64,000 nucleotides of DNA from NCBI GenBank assembly GCA_044841755.1, contig JAXOFM010000003.1, positions 1 to 64,000 of the forward strand, written 5' to 3'. Shown here one piece after another: positions 8,273 through 15,547 of the stretch (the stretch's first letter is position 1; every line of letters starts with the position of its first letter). The DNA is from CAZAPO01 sp044841755. Its GTDB lineage: Bacteria; Bacteroidota; Bacteroidia; Flavobacteriales; Flavobacteriaceae. Made by a program: the position numbers and the translations under genes. The notes beneath the pieces are model-generated. The model made no database searches. It saw only the letters and a list, made by a program, of their open reading frames with translations, and was not told the DNA's origin.

Positions 8273-9376
8273 ATGAAGAAAACTATTTATTTATCAGCAA
8301 TCGCATTTTTATTAACAATTACTTCGTATGGACAATTTCATACACTTGATATACCTCAAGCAAGTCCTGAGGTAAAGGAAAGTCAAAAATTAGGAGTTAC
8401 AGATATTACTATTAATTTTAGTAGTCCTGCTTTACGAGGAAGAGATGTGTGGAACAACCCAAATATTATTCCACAAGAAGGAAATCCATATGCATGGAGA
8501 GCTGGAGCAAATATGGGAACTACCATAGAATTTTCTACTGATGTTAAAATAGAGGGAGAAGAACTAAAGGCAGGAAAATACGGTTTCCATATCATTCCTA
8601 GAGATGACACTTACACTCTACTATTTGCTCATAACTTTGATCAATGGGGAAGCTATTATCTAGATCAGGAAAAGGATGTAAGCTTAAAAGTAACTGTAAG
8701 TCCTGAGTCTTGTGCAAAATCCGAGCAACTAGATTATGAGTTCTTAAACAGAACAGAAAACTCATTGACTATTGGATTAGAATGGGGTGAAAAGAGAATT
8801 CCTTTTAAGGTTGAGGTTGATCTAAACAAAACAGTTGTTGAAAGTTTAAGAAGTGAGTTAAGAGGTATTAATACCTATCACTGGCAAGCATGGAACGATG
8901 CTGCTTTATGGTGTTTAAATCACAGCACAAACCTGGAAGAAGCGTTAGAGTGGGCAAACCGATCAATTAATGGAGGTTATGGAGGTTTTGCAGCTGATAA
9001 AAATCTGACAAATATGTCAACTAAAATTAGAATATTAAAAAAGCTGAATAAAAACAAAGACGCAAATAGCACCATTGCTGAAGCTAAAGAAATGAATGCT
9101 ACTACCTATGAAGCCAATGGTTTTAGTAGATTCTTAATTGAAAATAACTATTATCAAGATGCAGTAGAGTATTGCTCTATTTCACTTAAGGAAAATCCAA
9201 ATACATGGTTCTTAGAGCTAAACAGAGGGATCAGTCAATACTTCCTAAATAACAGGGAAGCAGCATTAAAAGATATTAAAACGGCATTAAAAACCACTCC
9301 AGAACAATATCAACCTCGATTAAACGAAATAATTAATGAGATTGAAACGGGAACGTATAAGCTACCAGGAAGCTAG
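8273..9376 (+). CDS. DUF2911 domain protein with C-terminal TPR-like region
   Basis: A 367-residue secreted protein with signal peptide MKKTIYLSAIAFLLTITSYG-Q. Residues about 25-190 match the DUF2911 pattern: 'SPEVKESQKLGVTDITINFSSPALRGRDVWN', 'VWRAGAN'-like 'YAWRAGANMGTTIEFSTDV', 'LKAGKYGFHIIP' and 'FAHNFDQWGSYYLDQEKD'. The remaining 170 residues are helical repeats with TPR spacing ('AWNDAALWCLNHSTNLEEALEWANRSI', 'NTWFLELNRGISQYFLNNREAALKDI'). The biochemical role of DUF2911 is unknown. The gene is divergent from the membrane AraC regulator, which may control it. Confidence 0.85.
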   Translation: MKKTIYLSAIAFLLTITSYGQFHTLDIPQASPEVKESQKLGVTDITINFSSPALRGRDVWNNPNIIPQEGNPYAWRAGANMGTTIEFSTDVKIEGEELKAGKYGFHIIPRDDTYTLLFAHNFDQWGSYYLDQEKDVSLKVTVSPESCAKSEQLDYEFLNRTENSLTIGLEWGEKRIPFKVEVDLNKTVVESLRSELRGINTYHWQAWNDAALWCLNHSTNLEEALEWANRSINGGYGGFAADKNLTNMSTKIRILKKLNKNKDANSTIAEAKEMNATTYEANGFSRFLIENNYYQDAVEYCSISLKENPNTWFLELNRGISQYFLNNREAALKDIKTALKTTPEQYQPRLNEIINEIETGTYKLPGS

Positions 9377-9542
9377 TTGAACAAGAATGGTGTTAATTGG
9401 GAGTGATAAGAAATGAAGTTTAATGGTTTCTTTATTTATTTGTGTCACTCCTAATTTCATCATTACAATTAGGATCCTAAAAAATTATTAACCGCTTTAA
9501 ACTAATATATAAAAGGTTGTAAAGCCATTAACAAAAATACAA

Positions 9543-10067
9543 ATGAAAAAAAGTATCTATTTATTTATTGCCGTTGTATTAGCAACAATATCAGTAAACG
9601 GACAAGATTTTAACTTTGCTGAAAGTCAAGTTAAAGTTTGGGAATTAGCAAAGCAACGAACCCTTGAAGTTGCTAAGGTTATGCCAAAGGATAAATACAA
9701 TTACAGTCCAATATCCAGTGTAAAAAGCTTTGGTCAGCAAATGAGCCATATTGCTAATAGCATGCTCTCTATGCATGCACGTTTTATACTAGGTAAAAGT
9801 TATTCTGGAAAAGAAAAAAATGCATCTAATATGACTAAGGAACAAATTATAGGAGATTTAGAAGCTGCGTTTGATACTGTAATTAGAGACATGAAAGCGT
9901 TGTCGGACACCGCACTGCAAACAACTGGAAAAAGTCACGGAGCATTTCCGCTAACTAAATGGCAATCACTATTGTTTATGCGAGATCATATTACGAATCA
10001 TAGAGCAAAGGCTGTTTTGTATTTAAGATTAAATAATATCACTCCTCCTAGATATGGTTTTAATTAG
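9543..10067 (+). CDS. Secreted DinB-family protein
   Basis: A 174-residue protein. A signal peptide (MKKSIYLFIAVVLATISVNG-Q) precedes a four-helix DinB/YfiT-like domain. The putative metal histidines are in 'QQMSHIANSM' (about residue 68) and 'RDHITNHRAKAVLYLR' (residues about 148 and 152), which gives the His-x3-His pair at the start of the last helix. Most DinB proteins are cytoplasmic metal-dependent thiol transferases or hydrolases; secreted forms are common in Bacteroidota. It follows DUF2911 by 166 bases. The substrate is unknown. Confidence 0.8.
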   Translation: MKKSIYLFIAVVLATISVNGQDFNFAESQVKVWELAKQRTLEVAKVMPKDKYNYSPISSVKSFGQQMSHIANSMLSMHARFILGKSYSGKEKNASNMTKEQIIGDLEAAFDTVIRDMKALSDTALQTTGKSHGAFPLTKWQSLLFMRDHITNHRAKAVLYLRLNNITPPRYGFN

Positions 10068-10165
10068 TGTTGAATTATAACTTTTCAATATGTTTTATCG
10101 TTAGTTAAGAAGTTAAAATCATAAAACGAACATGTGTAAAAAAAAAGAAATAGGTTATTAAAATT

Positions 10166-11314
10166 ATGAAAACTAGAATTAAAATTTTTTGGGTATTCAT
10201 TGCTGCTTTAAGTATTCTTTTATGGTCGTTTACAGATTATACTGAGACTAGTAATCAACTTCAGACTAAAGAAAATGTCTATGAAAAGGCGTTACAGAAT
10301 TTTGAATTACCATCGAAAATGGATGATTACAATGTTCCGGGAATAAGTTTTGCTGTTATTAAAAATGGAAAATTAGTTTGGGCACAAGGTTATGGAGTCA
10401 TTCAAAAGGGAAAACCAGAAAGGATTAATCCCGAAACAATGTTTTCGGTAGGCTCTGTAAGCAAGGTTGGTGCTGCTACCATTAGTTTAAAATTACAAGA
10501 ACAAGATAAATTAGATATTGATAAAAATGTAAACGAATACCTTGGTTCTTGGAAAGTGCCAGATAATCAGTATACCAAAAACAATGCTGTTACATTAAGA
10601 AAAATCATGTCTCATACTGCTGGTTTAAATGTACATGGTTTTGCAGATTTTCTACCAAATGAAAAACTACCAACTACAGTTCAAATTTTAAAAGGAGAAT
10701 GGCCTGCAAAAAATAGTAGCGTTTATGTAAATATTCCTATTGGTAGTAGGTTTAGATATTCTGGAGGAGGTACGACAGTTGAGCAATTGGTAATAGAAGA
10801 ATTAACAAAACAAGAATTCCATATTGCTGCTAAAGAACTGTTATTTCAACCTCTTAATATGAACAGAAGTAGTTATCAAAACCCGCTACCTATAGCATTC
10901 GGAAATATTGCCAAGGCACACAATAGAGATGGGAAACCAACTGCTTTACCAAGAGGTTATCAATCTATGCCAGAAGCTGCAGCCTCTGGTTTATGGACAA
11001 CTCCAAACGATTTTTCAAAATTGATGATTCAATTAATGAAAGCGCATCAAGGAGAAATCACTTCTTATCTATCTAAAAAAACTGTAACAGACATGATGAA
11101 ACCGGTTGCACCAAGTGATTATGGGTTAGGACCTCGCATAAATATAGAAGGTAAAAGTATTGAGTTTTCTCACGGAGGAGCAAACGATTCCTATAGAGCT
11201 CATTTTTCAGGATTTTTGCCTAGTCAAAACGGTTTTATCATTTTCACTAATGGAGCTAGAGGATCAGGATTAATTAATGAGTTACGCCCAGTATTTAATG
11301 AATTATTGAATTAA
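10166..11314 (+). CDS. Serine hydrolase of the beta-lactamase/class C PBP-like family
   Basis: A 382-residue protein with an N-terminal membrane anchor or signal segment (residues 8-22). The catalytic SxxK motif is S97-V-S-K100 in 'FSVGSVSK'. The Tyr motif is YSG in 'RFRYSGGGTT', and the third motif is HGG in 'FSHGGANDSYRAHFSG'. This is the triad of the serine beta-lactamase-like family, in which most environmental members are esterases, D-amino-acid peptidases or peptidoglycan hydrolases instead of antibiotic-degrading enzymes. It is periplasmic by its leader. The PD40 lipoprotein begins nine bases after its stop, so these two are co-transcribed. Confidence 0.85.
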   Translation: MKTRIKIFWVFIAALSILLWSFTDYTETSNQLQTKENVYEKALQNFELPSKMDDYNVPGISFAVIKNGKLVWAQGYGVIQKGKPERINPETMFSVGSVSKVGAATISLKLQEQDKLDIDKNVNEYLGSWKVPDNQYTKNNAVTLRKIMSHTAGLNVHGFADFLPNEKLPTTVQILKGEWPAKNSSVYVNIPIGSRFRYSGGGTTVEQLVIEELTKQEFHIAAKELLFQPLNMNRSSYQNPLPIAFGNIAKAHNRDGKPTALPRGYQSMPEAAASGLWTTPNDFSKLMIQLMKAHQGEITSYLSKKTVTDMMKPVAPSDYGLGPRINIEGKSIEFSHGGANDSYRAHFSGFLPSQNGFIIFTNGARGSGLINELRPVFNELLN

Positions 11315-11323
11315 AATCTCAAT

Positions 11324-12217
11324 ATGAAAAAATATAAACTACTAACTTTTTTTTTATTGCCTCTGGTAACAAGTTGTGCCAAACAAAAAGATCCCTTTTT
11401 GCAATTTGAAAATACCATGACGCCACAAATATTAGGTAAAGGATCACTTTCCTTGGATTCTGTACAATGGAATAACGTTTATGTGTCCAAAACACAAGAA
11501 CTGTATTTCACCAAGATGGGAAAATCTGGGTCTATTATTCATAAAATGGACTATGTAAATGGGACTTTTGAAAACCTTAAAGCAGTTGCATTTCCCGAAG
11601 GTTCTCCACATTCTGATATATATGTTAATAATGAAGGGAATACCATGTTATTCTCTTCTTTAATGAAAGAAAAAGAAAGCGACACTATTTCTGATTGGAA
11701 CATATGGAGCTCTAAAAGAAAAAATGGAATATGGCAAAGTCCAACACCATTTTTCGATCAAAATATAGAAGGCAATCAGTTTTATCCTTGGTTGACAAAT
11801 AGTGGCAATTTGTATTTTGCGATTACACCCCATGGTTCTGAAAATAGCGATCTATATGTTTCAGAATATAAAAATGGAATATATCAATCTCCTAAAAAAC
11901 TTCCTAAATCAATCAACTCCAAAAATTTAGAGGGAGATGCTTTTGTTGCTCCAGATGAATCTTACCTTATTTTTGCTGGATTCGATAGAGATCAAAATTT
12001 AGGAAGGTCGGATCTTTACATAAGCTTTAATTCGGATAGTAACTGGTCTTCTCCTATTTGGCTCGGAAAAGAAATTAATTCTGAGGGCTATGATGGAAGT
12101 CCTTTCGTTTCAAGAGATGGTAAGTATTTAATTTTTACCAGTAGCAGAGGAAGCAATGATGATGATACGTACTTTAATCACTATATCCTAGCATTCGACC
12201 CAAGCCGATTTAAATAA
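11324..12217 (+). CDS. PD40 (WD40-like beta-propeller) lipoprotein
   Basis: A 297-residue protein. The leader MKKYKLLTFFLLPLVTSC ends in a lipobox with Cys18, so the mature protein is lipid-anchored. It contains at least four PD40/TolB-like blades: 'GNTMLFSSLMKEKE', 'SGNLYFAITPHGSENSDLYVSE', 'DESYLIFAGFDRDQ...GRSDLYIS' and 'DGKYLIFTSSRG'. Such propellers bind proteins or glycans; no enzyme is implied. Because the gene starts nine bases after the serine hydrolase, the propeller may help that enzyme recognise its substrate or place it at the membrane (inference). Confidence 0.8.
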   Translation: MKKYKLLTFFLLPLVTSCAKQKDPFLQFENTMTPQILGKGSLSLDSVQWNNVYVSKTQELYFTKMGKSGSIIHKMDYVNGTFENLKAVAFPEGSPHSDIYVNNEGNTMLFSSLMKEKESDTISDWNIWSSKRKNGIWQSPTPFFDQNIEGNQFYPWLTNSGNLYFAITPHGSENSDLYVSEYKNGIYQSPKKLPKSINSKNLEGDAFVAPDESYLIFAGFDRDQNLGRSDLYISFNSDSNWSSPIWLGKEINSEGYDGSPFVSRDGKYLIFTSSRGSNDDDTYFNHYILAFDPSRFK

Positions 12218-12308
12218 ACATTTAGAATGTTTAGATTTTTTTTTCAACTTAAAATTGATAGTTGATATCTTATTCATAAATTAGATTTTTCAATTTTAAG
12301 CCAACTTT

Positions 12309-12908
12309 ATGAAAACAACTCAAAAAATATCTGCAATCGTTTTGTTAATGCTTGCATCCTATACAAATGCACAAGAAATAAGCTTATTTAATGGCAAAAA
12401 CCTTGATGGTTGGACTAATTATGGGACAGAAAAATGGTATGTGGAAGATGGATTACTGATATCTGAAAGTGGACCAGATAAACAATACGGTTATTTAGCA
12501 ACAAATGATCACTATGATGATTTTGAAGTGCATATAGAGTTTAAACAAGAAGCAAACGGTAATAGTGGAGTTTTCATTAGATCAACAGTCGAAGGTACTA
12601 AAGTAAGTGGTTGGCAAGTTGAAGTAGCTCCTCCAGGAAAGCATACAGGAGGTGTTTACGAATCTTATGGTAGAGGTTGGTTAATAAAACCAGCACCAGA
12701 AAAAGAAAGTGTTTTAAAGGAAGGTGAGTGGAATACCATGAAGATAAGAGTTAAAGGAGACAAACTAACTTCTTGGTTAAATGGAGTAGAAATGATTACC
12801 ATTGATGATGAGAAAATAGGTAAAGGAAAAGGTTCTATTGCTTTACAAATTCACGATGGTGGAGGTATAAAAGTTAAGTGGAGAAATATTAAGCTAAAGA
12901 AGCTGTAG
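12309..12908 (+). CDS. DUF1080 (3-keto-disaccharide hydrolase-like) secreted protein
   Basis: A 199-residue protein with signal peptide MKTTQKISAIVLLMLASYTNA-Q. The hallmark 'LFNGKNLDGWTNYG' opens a concanavalin-like jelly-roll domain, continued by 'NSGVFIRS', 'GWQVEV' and 'LQIHDGGGIKVKWRNIKLKKL'. This is the standard single-domain DUF1080 length. Characterised members act on 3-keto-glycosides made by periplasmic sugar 3-dehydrogenases; this activity is inferred by family only. The window does carry GMC and Gfo/Idh/MocA oxidoreductases of that pathway type at 58-64 kb, but far away. The gene is convergent with the next one, with three bases between stop codons. Confidence 0.85.
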   Translation: MKTTQKISAIVLLMLASYTNAQEISLFNGKNLDGWTNYGTEKWYVEDGLLISESGPDKQYGYLATNDHYDDFEVHIEFKQEANGNSGVFIRSTVEGTKVSGWQVEVAPPGKHTGGVYESYGRGWLIKPAPEKESVLKEGEWNTMKIRVKGDKLTSWLNGVEMITIDDEKIGKGKGSIALQIHDGGGIKVKWRNIKLKKL

Positions 12909-12911
12909 TGT

Positions 12912-13565
12912 TTATTGACGGTTAATTATCAAAGTAGCTTTATACCCAGTGGTGATTAACCATTTATTGGAGCTTAATAGATTTCCCTGTGCATCAAAAA
13001 CTTGTAATTGTGCTGTGTTGGGTGAAGATAAACCCTCATTGAGTGCTGTAAAGTTTATTTCATTCACTCCTTCATTTAGATCAATATCGATAACATAGAA
13101 ATCTCCTCCAAGAGTTAGGTTGGGGTGAACAACAGCTTTGTTAACTGTTAATCTAATTCTATCACCATCTACATATTCATGATCACGACACCTAATTATT
13201 ACGGTTTTTGCATCTGTTATGATATCTCCTAGATAGTAGTCTTTAGAATACTTGCTGGTGTCTTTATAATCTTCACTAAAACGTTGTTTAACTTCCCATT
13301 TTTTATTAGTTAATGAGCTTCGAGCACTCATATCAACACCTTTTGGTTTATTATTGTAGGTTTGAACAGGATTAAATTTTAGTGTATATCTTACATCTTT
13401 ATTGGTAAGCCCTTTAATAGGAGAAAGTTTAAAATTAATTTTTAAATCAGCTTGTTTTAGGCTATCAATAGGGTCAATTTTAAACCCAGTTTGAGAGTCG
13501 TTTACCTGAGCATGTAAAGTAATCATGCAGCATAAAAATAAGATGCTAGATAAAACAATTTTCAT
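12912..13565 (-). CDS. Secreted hypothetical protein
   Basis: A 217-residue protein from the ATG at 13565. A longer frame from 13613 would place 16 residues before the clear signal peptide MKIVLSSILFLCCMITLHA-Q and is rejected. The mature protein is mostly beta strand. Its C-terminal half has 'RDHEYVDGDRIRLTVNKAVVHPNLTLGGDFYVIDIDL' and 'LNEGVNEINFTALNEGL', the look of an extracellular beta-sandwich that may bind a ligand. No catalytic motif or T9SS tail is visible. The gene has its own transcription unit between the DUF1080 gene and the Crp/Fnr regulator. Function unknown. Confidence 0.6.
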   Translation of the reverse strand: MKIVLSSILFLCCMITLHAQVNDSQTGFKIDPIDSLKQADLKINFKLSPIKGLTNKDVRYTLKFNPVQTYNNKPKGVDMSARSSLTNKKWEVKQRFSEDYKDTSKYSKDYYLGDIITDAKTVIIRCRDHEYVDGDRIRLTVNKAVVHPNLTLGGDFYVIDIDLNEGVNEINFTALNEGLSSPNTAQLQVFDAQGNLLSSNKWLITTGYKATLIINRQ

Positions 13566-13750
13566 AACAATTTTTAAACTAAAACTTGGGCTAAAGATAA
13601 ATATTTGCTTCAACTTTTGGGACTGTAATTATAGATTAACGTTAGTTTATAACTATTTATGGTTATCTTAACAAAAATTGTTCCATAGCAATTAAAAACA
13701 TCTTAGTTTAGTACTTTTAAACACGGTAAAACTTACATACAAATTATAAA

Positions 13751-14383
13751 ATGTTAGCAGGATTAGAAAGAAACTATGCGTATTTGTTTGAAAAAGAACT
13801 TCTTAATGAAATTCAAGAGGTTGGCGTATTCAAAGAGGTTCCAGAAGGCTATATTATCATGGACATAGGTGCGAAGATTACACACATGCCTTTAATTTTA
13901 AACGGAGCAATTAAGGTGTTGCGTGAAGACGAGGAAGGTGATGAGTTAATACTTTACTTTGTAGAACAGGGAGATACTTGTGCAATGACCATAACCTGCT
14001 GTATTGGAGAAGCAAAAAGTGAAATTAGAGCTGTAGCTGAAACCGATACAAGAATTTTAATGATTCCAGTTCAGAAGATGCAGGAATGGATGCATAAATA
14101 TCAAACTTGGCAGAGTTTTATACTGCAAAGTTATCATGAACGAATGAAAGAACTTCTTGAAGCGGTTGATAGTATTGCTTTCATGAAAATGGACGAACGT
14201 TTACTAAAGTATTTGAGAGATAAAGCAATGGTGAACCGAGATGATCTTGTTAAAACTACACACCAAGAAATAGCTGATGATTTGCACACTTCAAGGGTAG
14301 TTGTTTCAAGGCTATTAAAGAAGCTAGAAACTGATGGGAAGATTGAACTGAGTAGAAACAGTTTAAGAGTTATAGATTTATAA
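13751..14383 (+). CDS. Crp/Fnr-family regulator with a cysteine cluster, likely activator of the sulfur locus
   Basis: A 210-residue protein with a cyclic-nucleotide-binding-like beta-roll (about 20-120), a dimer helix (about 125-145) and a winged HTH (about 148-208). The sensor domain has three cysteines in a tight group, C77, C83 and C84 ('DTCAMTITCCIGEAKSE'), placed where CRP binds the cAMP phosphate. This suggests a thiol or persulfide signal instead of a nucleotide (inference). The recognition helix is 'TSRVVVSRLLKKLE': S186-R187 align with the conserved Ser-Arg of FNR, but V183 stands where CRP and FNR have the base-reading Glu. The gene opens the sulfur locus, and operators of Crp/Fnr geometry (GTAAC-N4-GTTAC) precede four downstream transcription units. 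No such site is seen before the gene itself. Confidence 0.85.
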   Translation: MLAGLERNYAYLFEKELLNEIQEVGVFKEVPEGYIIMDIGAKITHMPLILNGAIKVLREDEEGDELILYFVEQGDTCAMTITCCIGEAKSEIRAVAETDTRILMIPVQKMQEWMHKYQTWQSFILQSYHERMKELLEAVDSIAFMKMDERLLKYLRDKAMVNRDDLVKTTHQEIADDLHTSRVVVSRLLKKLETDGKIELSRNSLRVIDL

Positions 14384-14393
14384 TATTGCAGTT

Positions 14394-14438
14394 AAGTAAC
14401 TAAAGTTACTTTTCATGACATATTAATAACTAATTTTG
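14394..14438 (+). promoter_or_regulatory. Class II Crp/Fnr-type promoter 1 (YeeE pair)
   Basis: A palindrome AAGTAAC-TAAA-GTTACTT (14394-14411, core 14396-14409) is followed by a perfect Bacteroidota -7 element TAATTTTG at 14431-14438. The operator centre is 28.5 bases before the element, and the core ends 44 bases before the ATG at 14454. The same layout recurs at 15468, 21861 and 23664. Confidence 0.8.
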
Positions 14439-14453
14439 GCAAAAATTTTTAGT

Positions 14454-15011
14454 ATGGATTTTCTTTTACAACCTTGGCCTTGGTATGTTGGAGGGCCGTT
14501 AATCACATTTGTGATGTTCTTACTGTATTATTATGGAAAGAAATTTGGTATCTCTACCAACCTTGAAACTATTTGTGCTATGGGAGGCGCAGGTAAATTG
14601 CACCAACACTTTAATTTTGATTGGAAAAAGAATAGTTGGAACCTTATGTTTGTTATAGGTACCATAATTGGTGGTTTCATAGCTTTTAAATATATGACAC
14701 CGAATGAAGCTATTGCCTTAAACCCTGAAACTGTAAGTGATCTTGCAGCTATTGGGTTTCAAGATGCAGGAGCAAAATATTTACCTGATGAGTTATTTAG
14801 CATAGATGCAATGTTGACGCTAAAAGGAGGGCTTATTTTAGTTCTTTCAGGAGTATTGGTAGGTTTTGGAGCACGTTATGCAGGAGGTTGTACATCTGGA
14901 CATGCTATTACAGGATTGAGTAATCTTGAGTTGCCTTCTCTTTTAGCAGTTATAGGATTCTTTTTAGGAGGTTTAATTATGACTTGGTTAATCTTACCAT
15001 TACTATTTTAA
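14454..15011 (+). CDS. YeeE/YedE-family (thiosulfate transporter-like) membrane protein, half 1
   Basis: A 185-residue membrane protein with about five hydrophobic segments. A TTG at 14436 lies inside the promoter element, so the ATG at 14454 is used. The motif 'GARYAGGCTSGHAITG' (C146) is the conserved YeeE/YedE (sulphur transport domain) signature, and C41 in 'ETICAMGGAGK' is a second conserved-type cysteine. In the E. coli-type thiosulfate channel TsuA (YeeE), cysteines in such motifs hand the substrate along the pore. Here the protein is split into two short genes: the second half begins 12 bases after this stop. The likely role is import of thiosulfate or another sulfane-sulfur species for the enzymes downstream (inference from family and operon). 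Confidence 0.85.
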   Translation: MDFLLQPWPWYVGGPLITFVMFLLYYYGKKFGISTNLETICAMGGAGKLHQHFNFDWKKNSWNLMFVIGTIIGGFIAFKYMTPNEAIALNPETVSDLAAIGFQDAGAKYLPDELFSIDAMLTLKGGLILVLSGVLVGFGARYAGGCTSGHAITGLSNLELPSLLAVIGFFLGGLIMTWLILPLLF

Positions 15012-15023
15012 TTCTGAAGCATT

Positions 15024-15437
15024 ATGAAATACATTAGATTTATATTATTAGGTATTCTCTTCGGAATTATTTTAAGTAAAGCCGAAGTTATTTCATGGTA
15101 TCGTATTTATGAAATGTTTAAATTTCAATCTTTCCATATGTATGGTATCATAGGTTCTGCTGTTGTATTAGGTATTATTCTATTTAGTTTCTTTAAAAAA
15201 GGGACTATAAAGAATTACTTAGGTGAGAAAATAATTATAGAGCCTAAGAAAAAAGGAATTTACCGTACACTTATAGGTGGAACAATATTCGGTTTAGGTT
15301 GGGGATTAATTGGAGCTTGCCCTGGACCAATGTTTATTCTTTTAGGTAGAGGAGTGCTAACCATTACTATTGTTATTTTTGGAGGGTTGATGGGAGTATT
15401 GTTCTATCACGCCATAAAGAACAAACTTCCTCACTAA
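15024..15437 (+). CDS. YeeE/YedE-family (DUF6691-type) membrane protein, half 2
   Basis: A 137-residue membrane protein with about four hydrophobic helices. The motif 'GLGWGLIGACPGPMFILLGRG' (C99) is the second conserved half-motif of the YeeE/YedE sulfur transporters. Together with the gene 12 bases upstream, which carries the CTSGH half, it would form a two-subunit pore equal to one full-length TsuA-like protein. Paired small YeeE/YedE genes are a known arrangement beside persulfide dioxygenases in other bacteria. It is transcribed from promoter 1. A new operator and promoter begin 31 bases after its stop. Confidence 0.85.
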   Translation: MKYIRFILLGILFGIILSKAEVISWYRIYEMFKFQSFHMYGIIGSAVVLGIILFSFFKKGTIKNYLGEKIIIEPKKKGIYRTLIGGTIFGLGWGLIGACPGPMFILLGRGVLTITIVIFGGLMGVLFYHAIKNKLPH

Positions 15438-15467
15438 AGATTGCTTTAATAGGTATTAGGTGGTTAA

Positions 15468-15510
15468 GTAACCTAGGTTACAGTTTATTATTTTAAGTTG
15501 ATTAACTTTG
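15468..15510 (+). promoter_or_regulatory. Class II Crp/Fnr-type promoter 2 (SoeBC-SoeA)
   Basis: A perfect 14-bp palindrome GTAAC-CTAG-GTTAC (15468-15481) is followed by the -7 element TAACTTTG at 15503-15510. The centre-to-element distance is 28.5 bases, the same as at promoter 1. The operator ends 66 bases before the ATG at 15548. Confidence 0.8.
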
Positions 15511-15547
15511 AGAGATAAGCTAAGACAAATAAACTATCTAATTTTCT

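Noticed and set aside
9401..9470. Imperfect inverted repeat (GGAGTGA ... TCACTCC) between DUF2911 and DinB as an RNA element
   Set aside because: Seven-base arms over 40 bases apart, no conserved core and no T run; not convincing as terminator or riboswitch.
10166..11314. Class C beta-lactamase (AmpC)
   Set aside because: The SxxK, YSG and HGG motifs are those of the wider serine-hydrolase family; the Tyr motif is YSG and not YxN with KTG, so antibiotic hydrolysis is not implied.
13726..13736. GTAAAACTTAC before the Crp/Fnr gene as an autoregulatory operator
   Set aside because: The arms are GTAA/TTAC with three bases between them, not the 5-4-5 geometry of the four real sites, and no TAnnTTTG element follows at the right distance.
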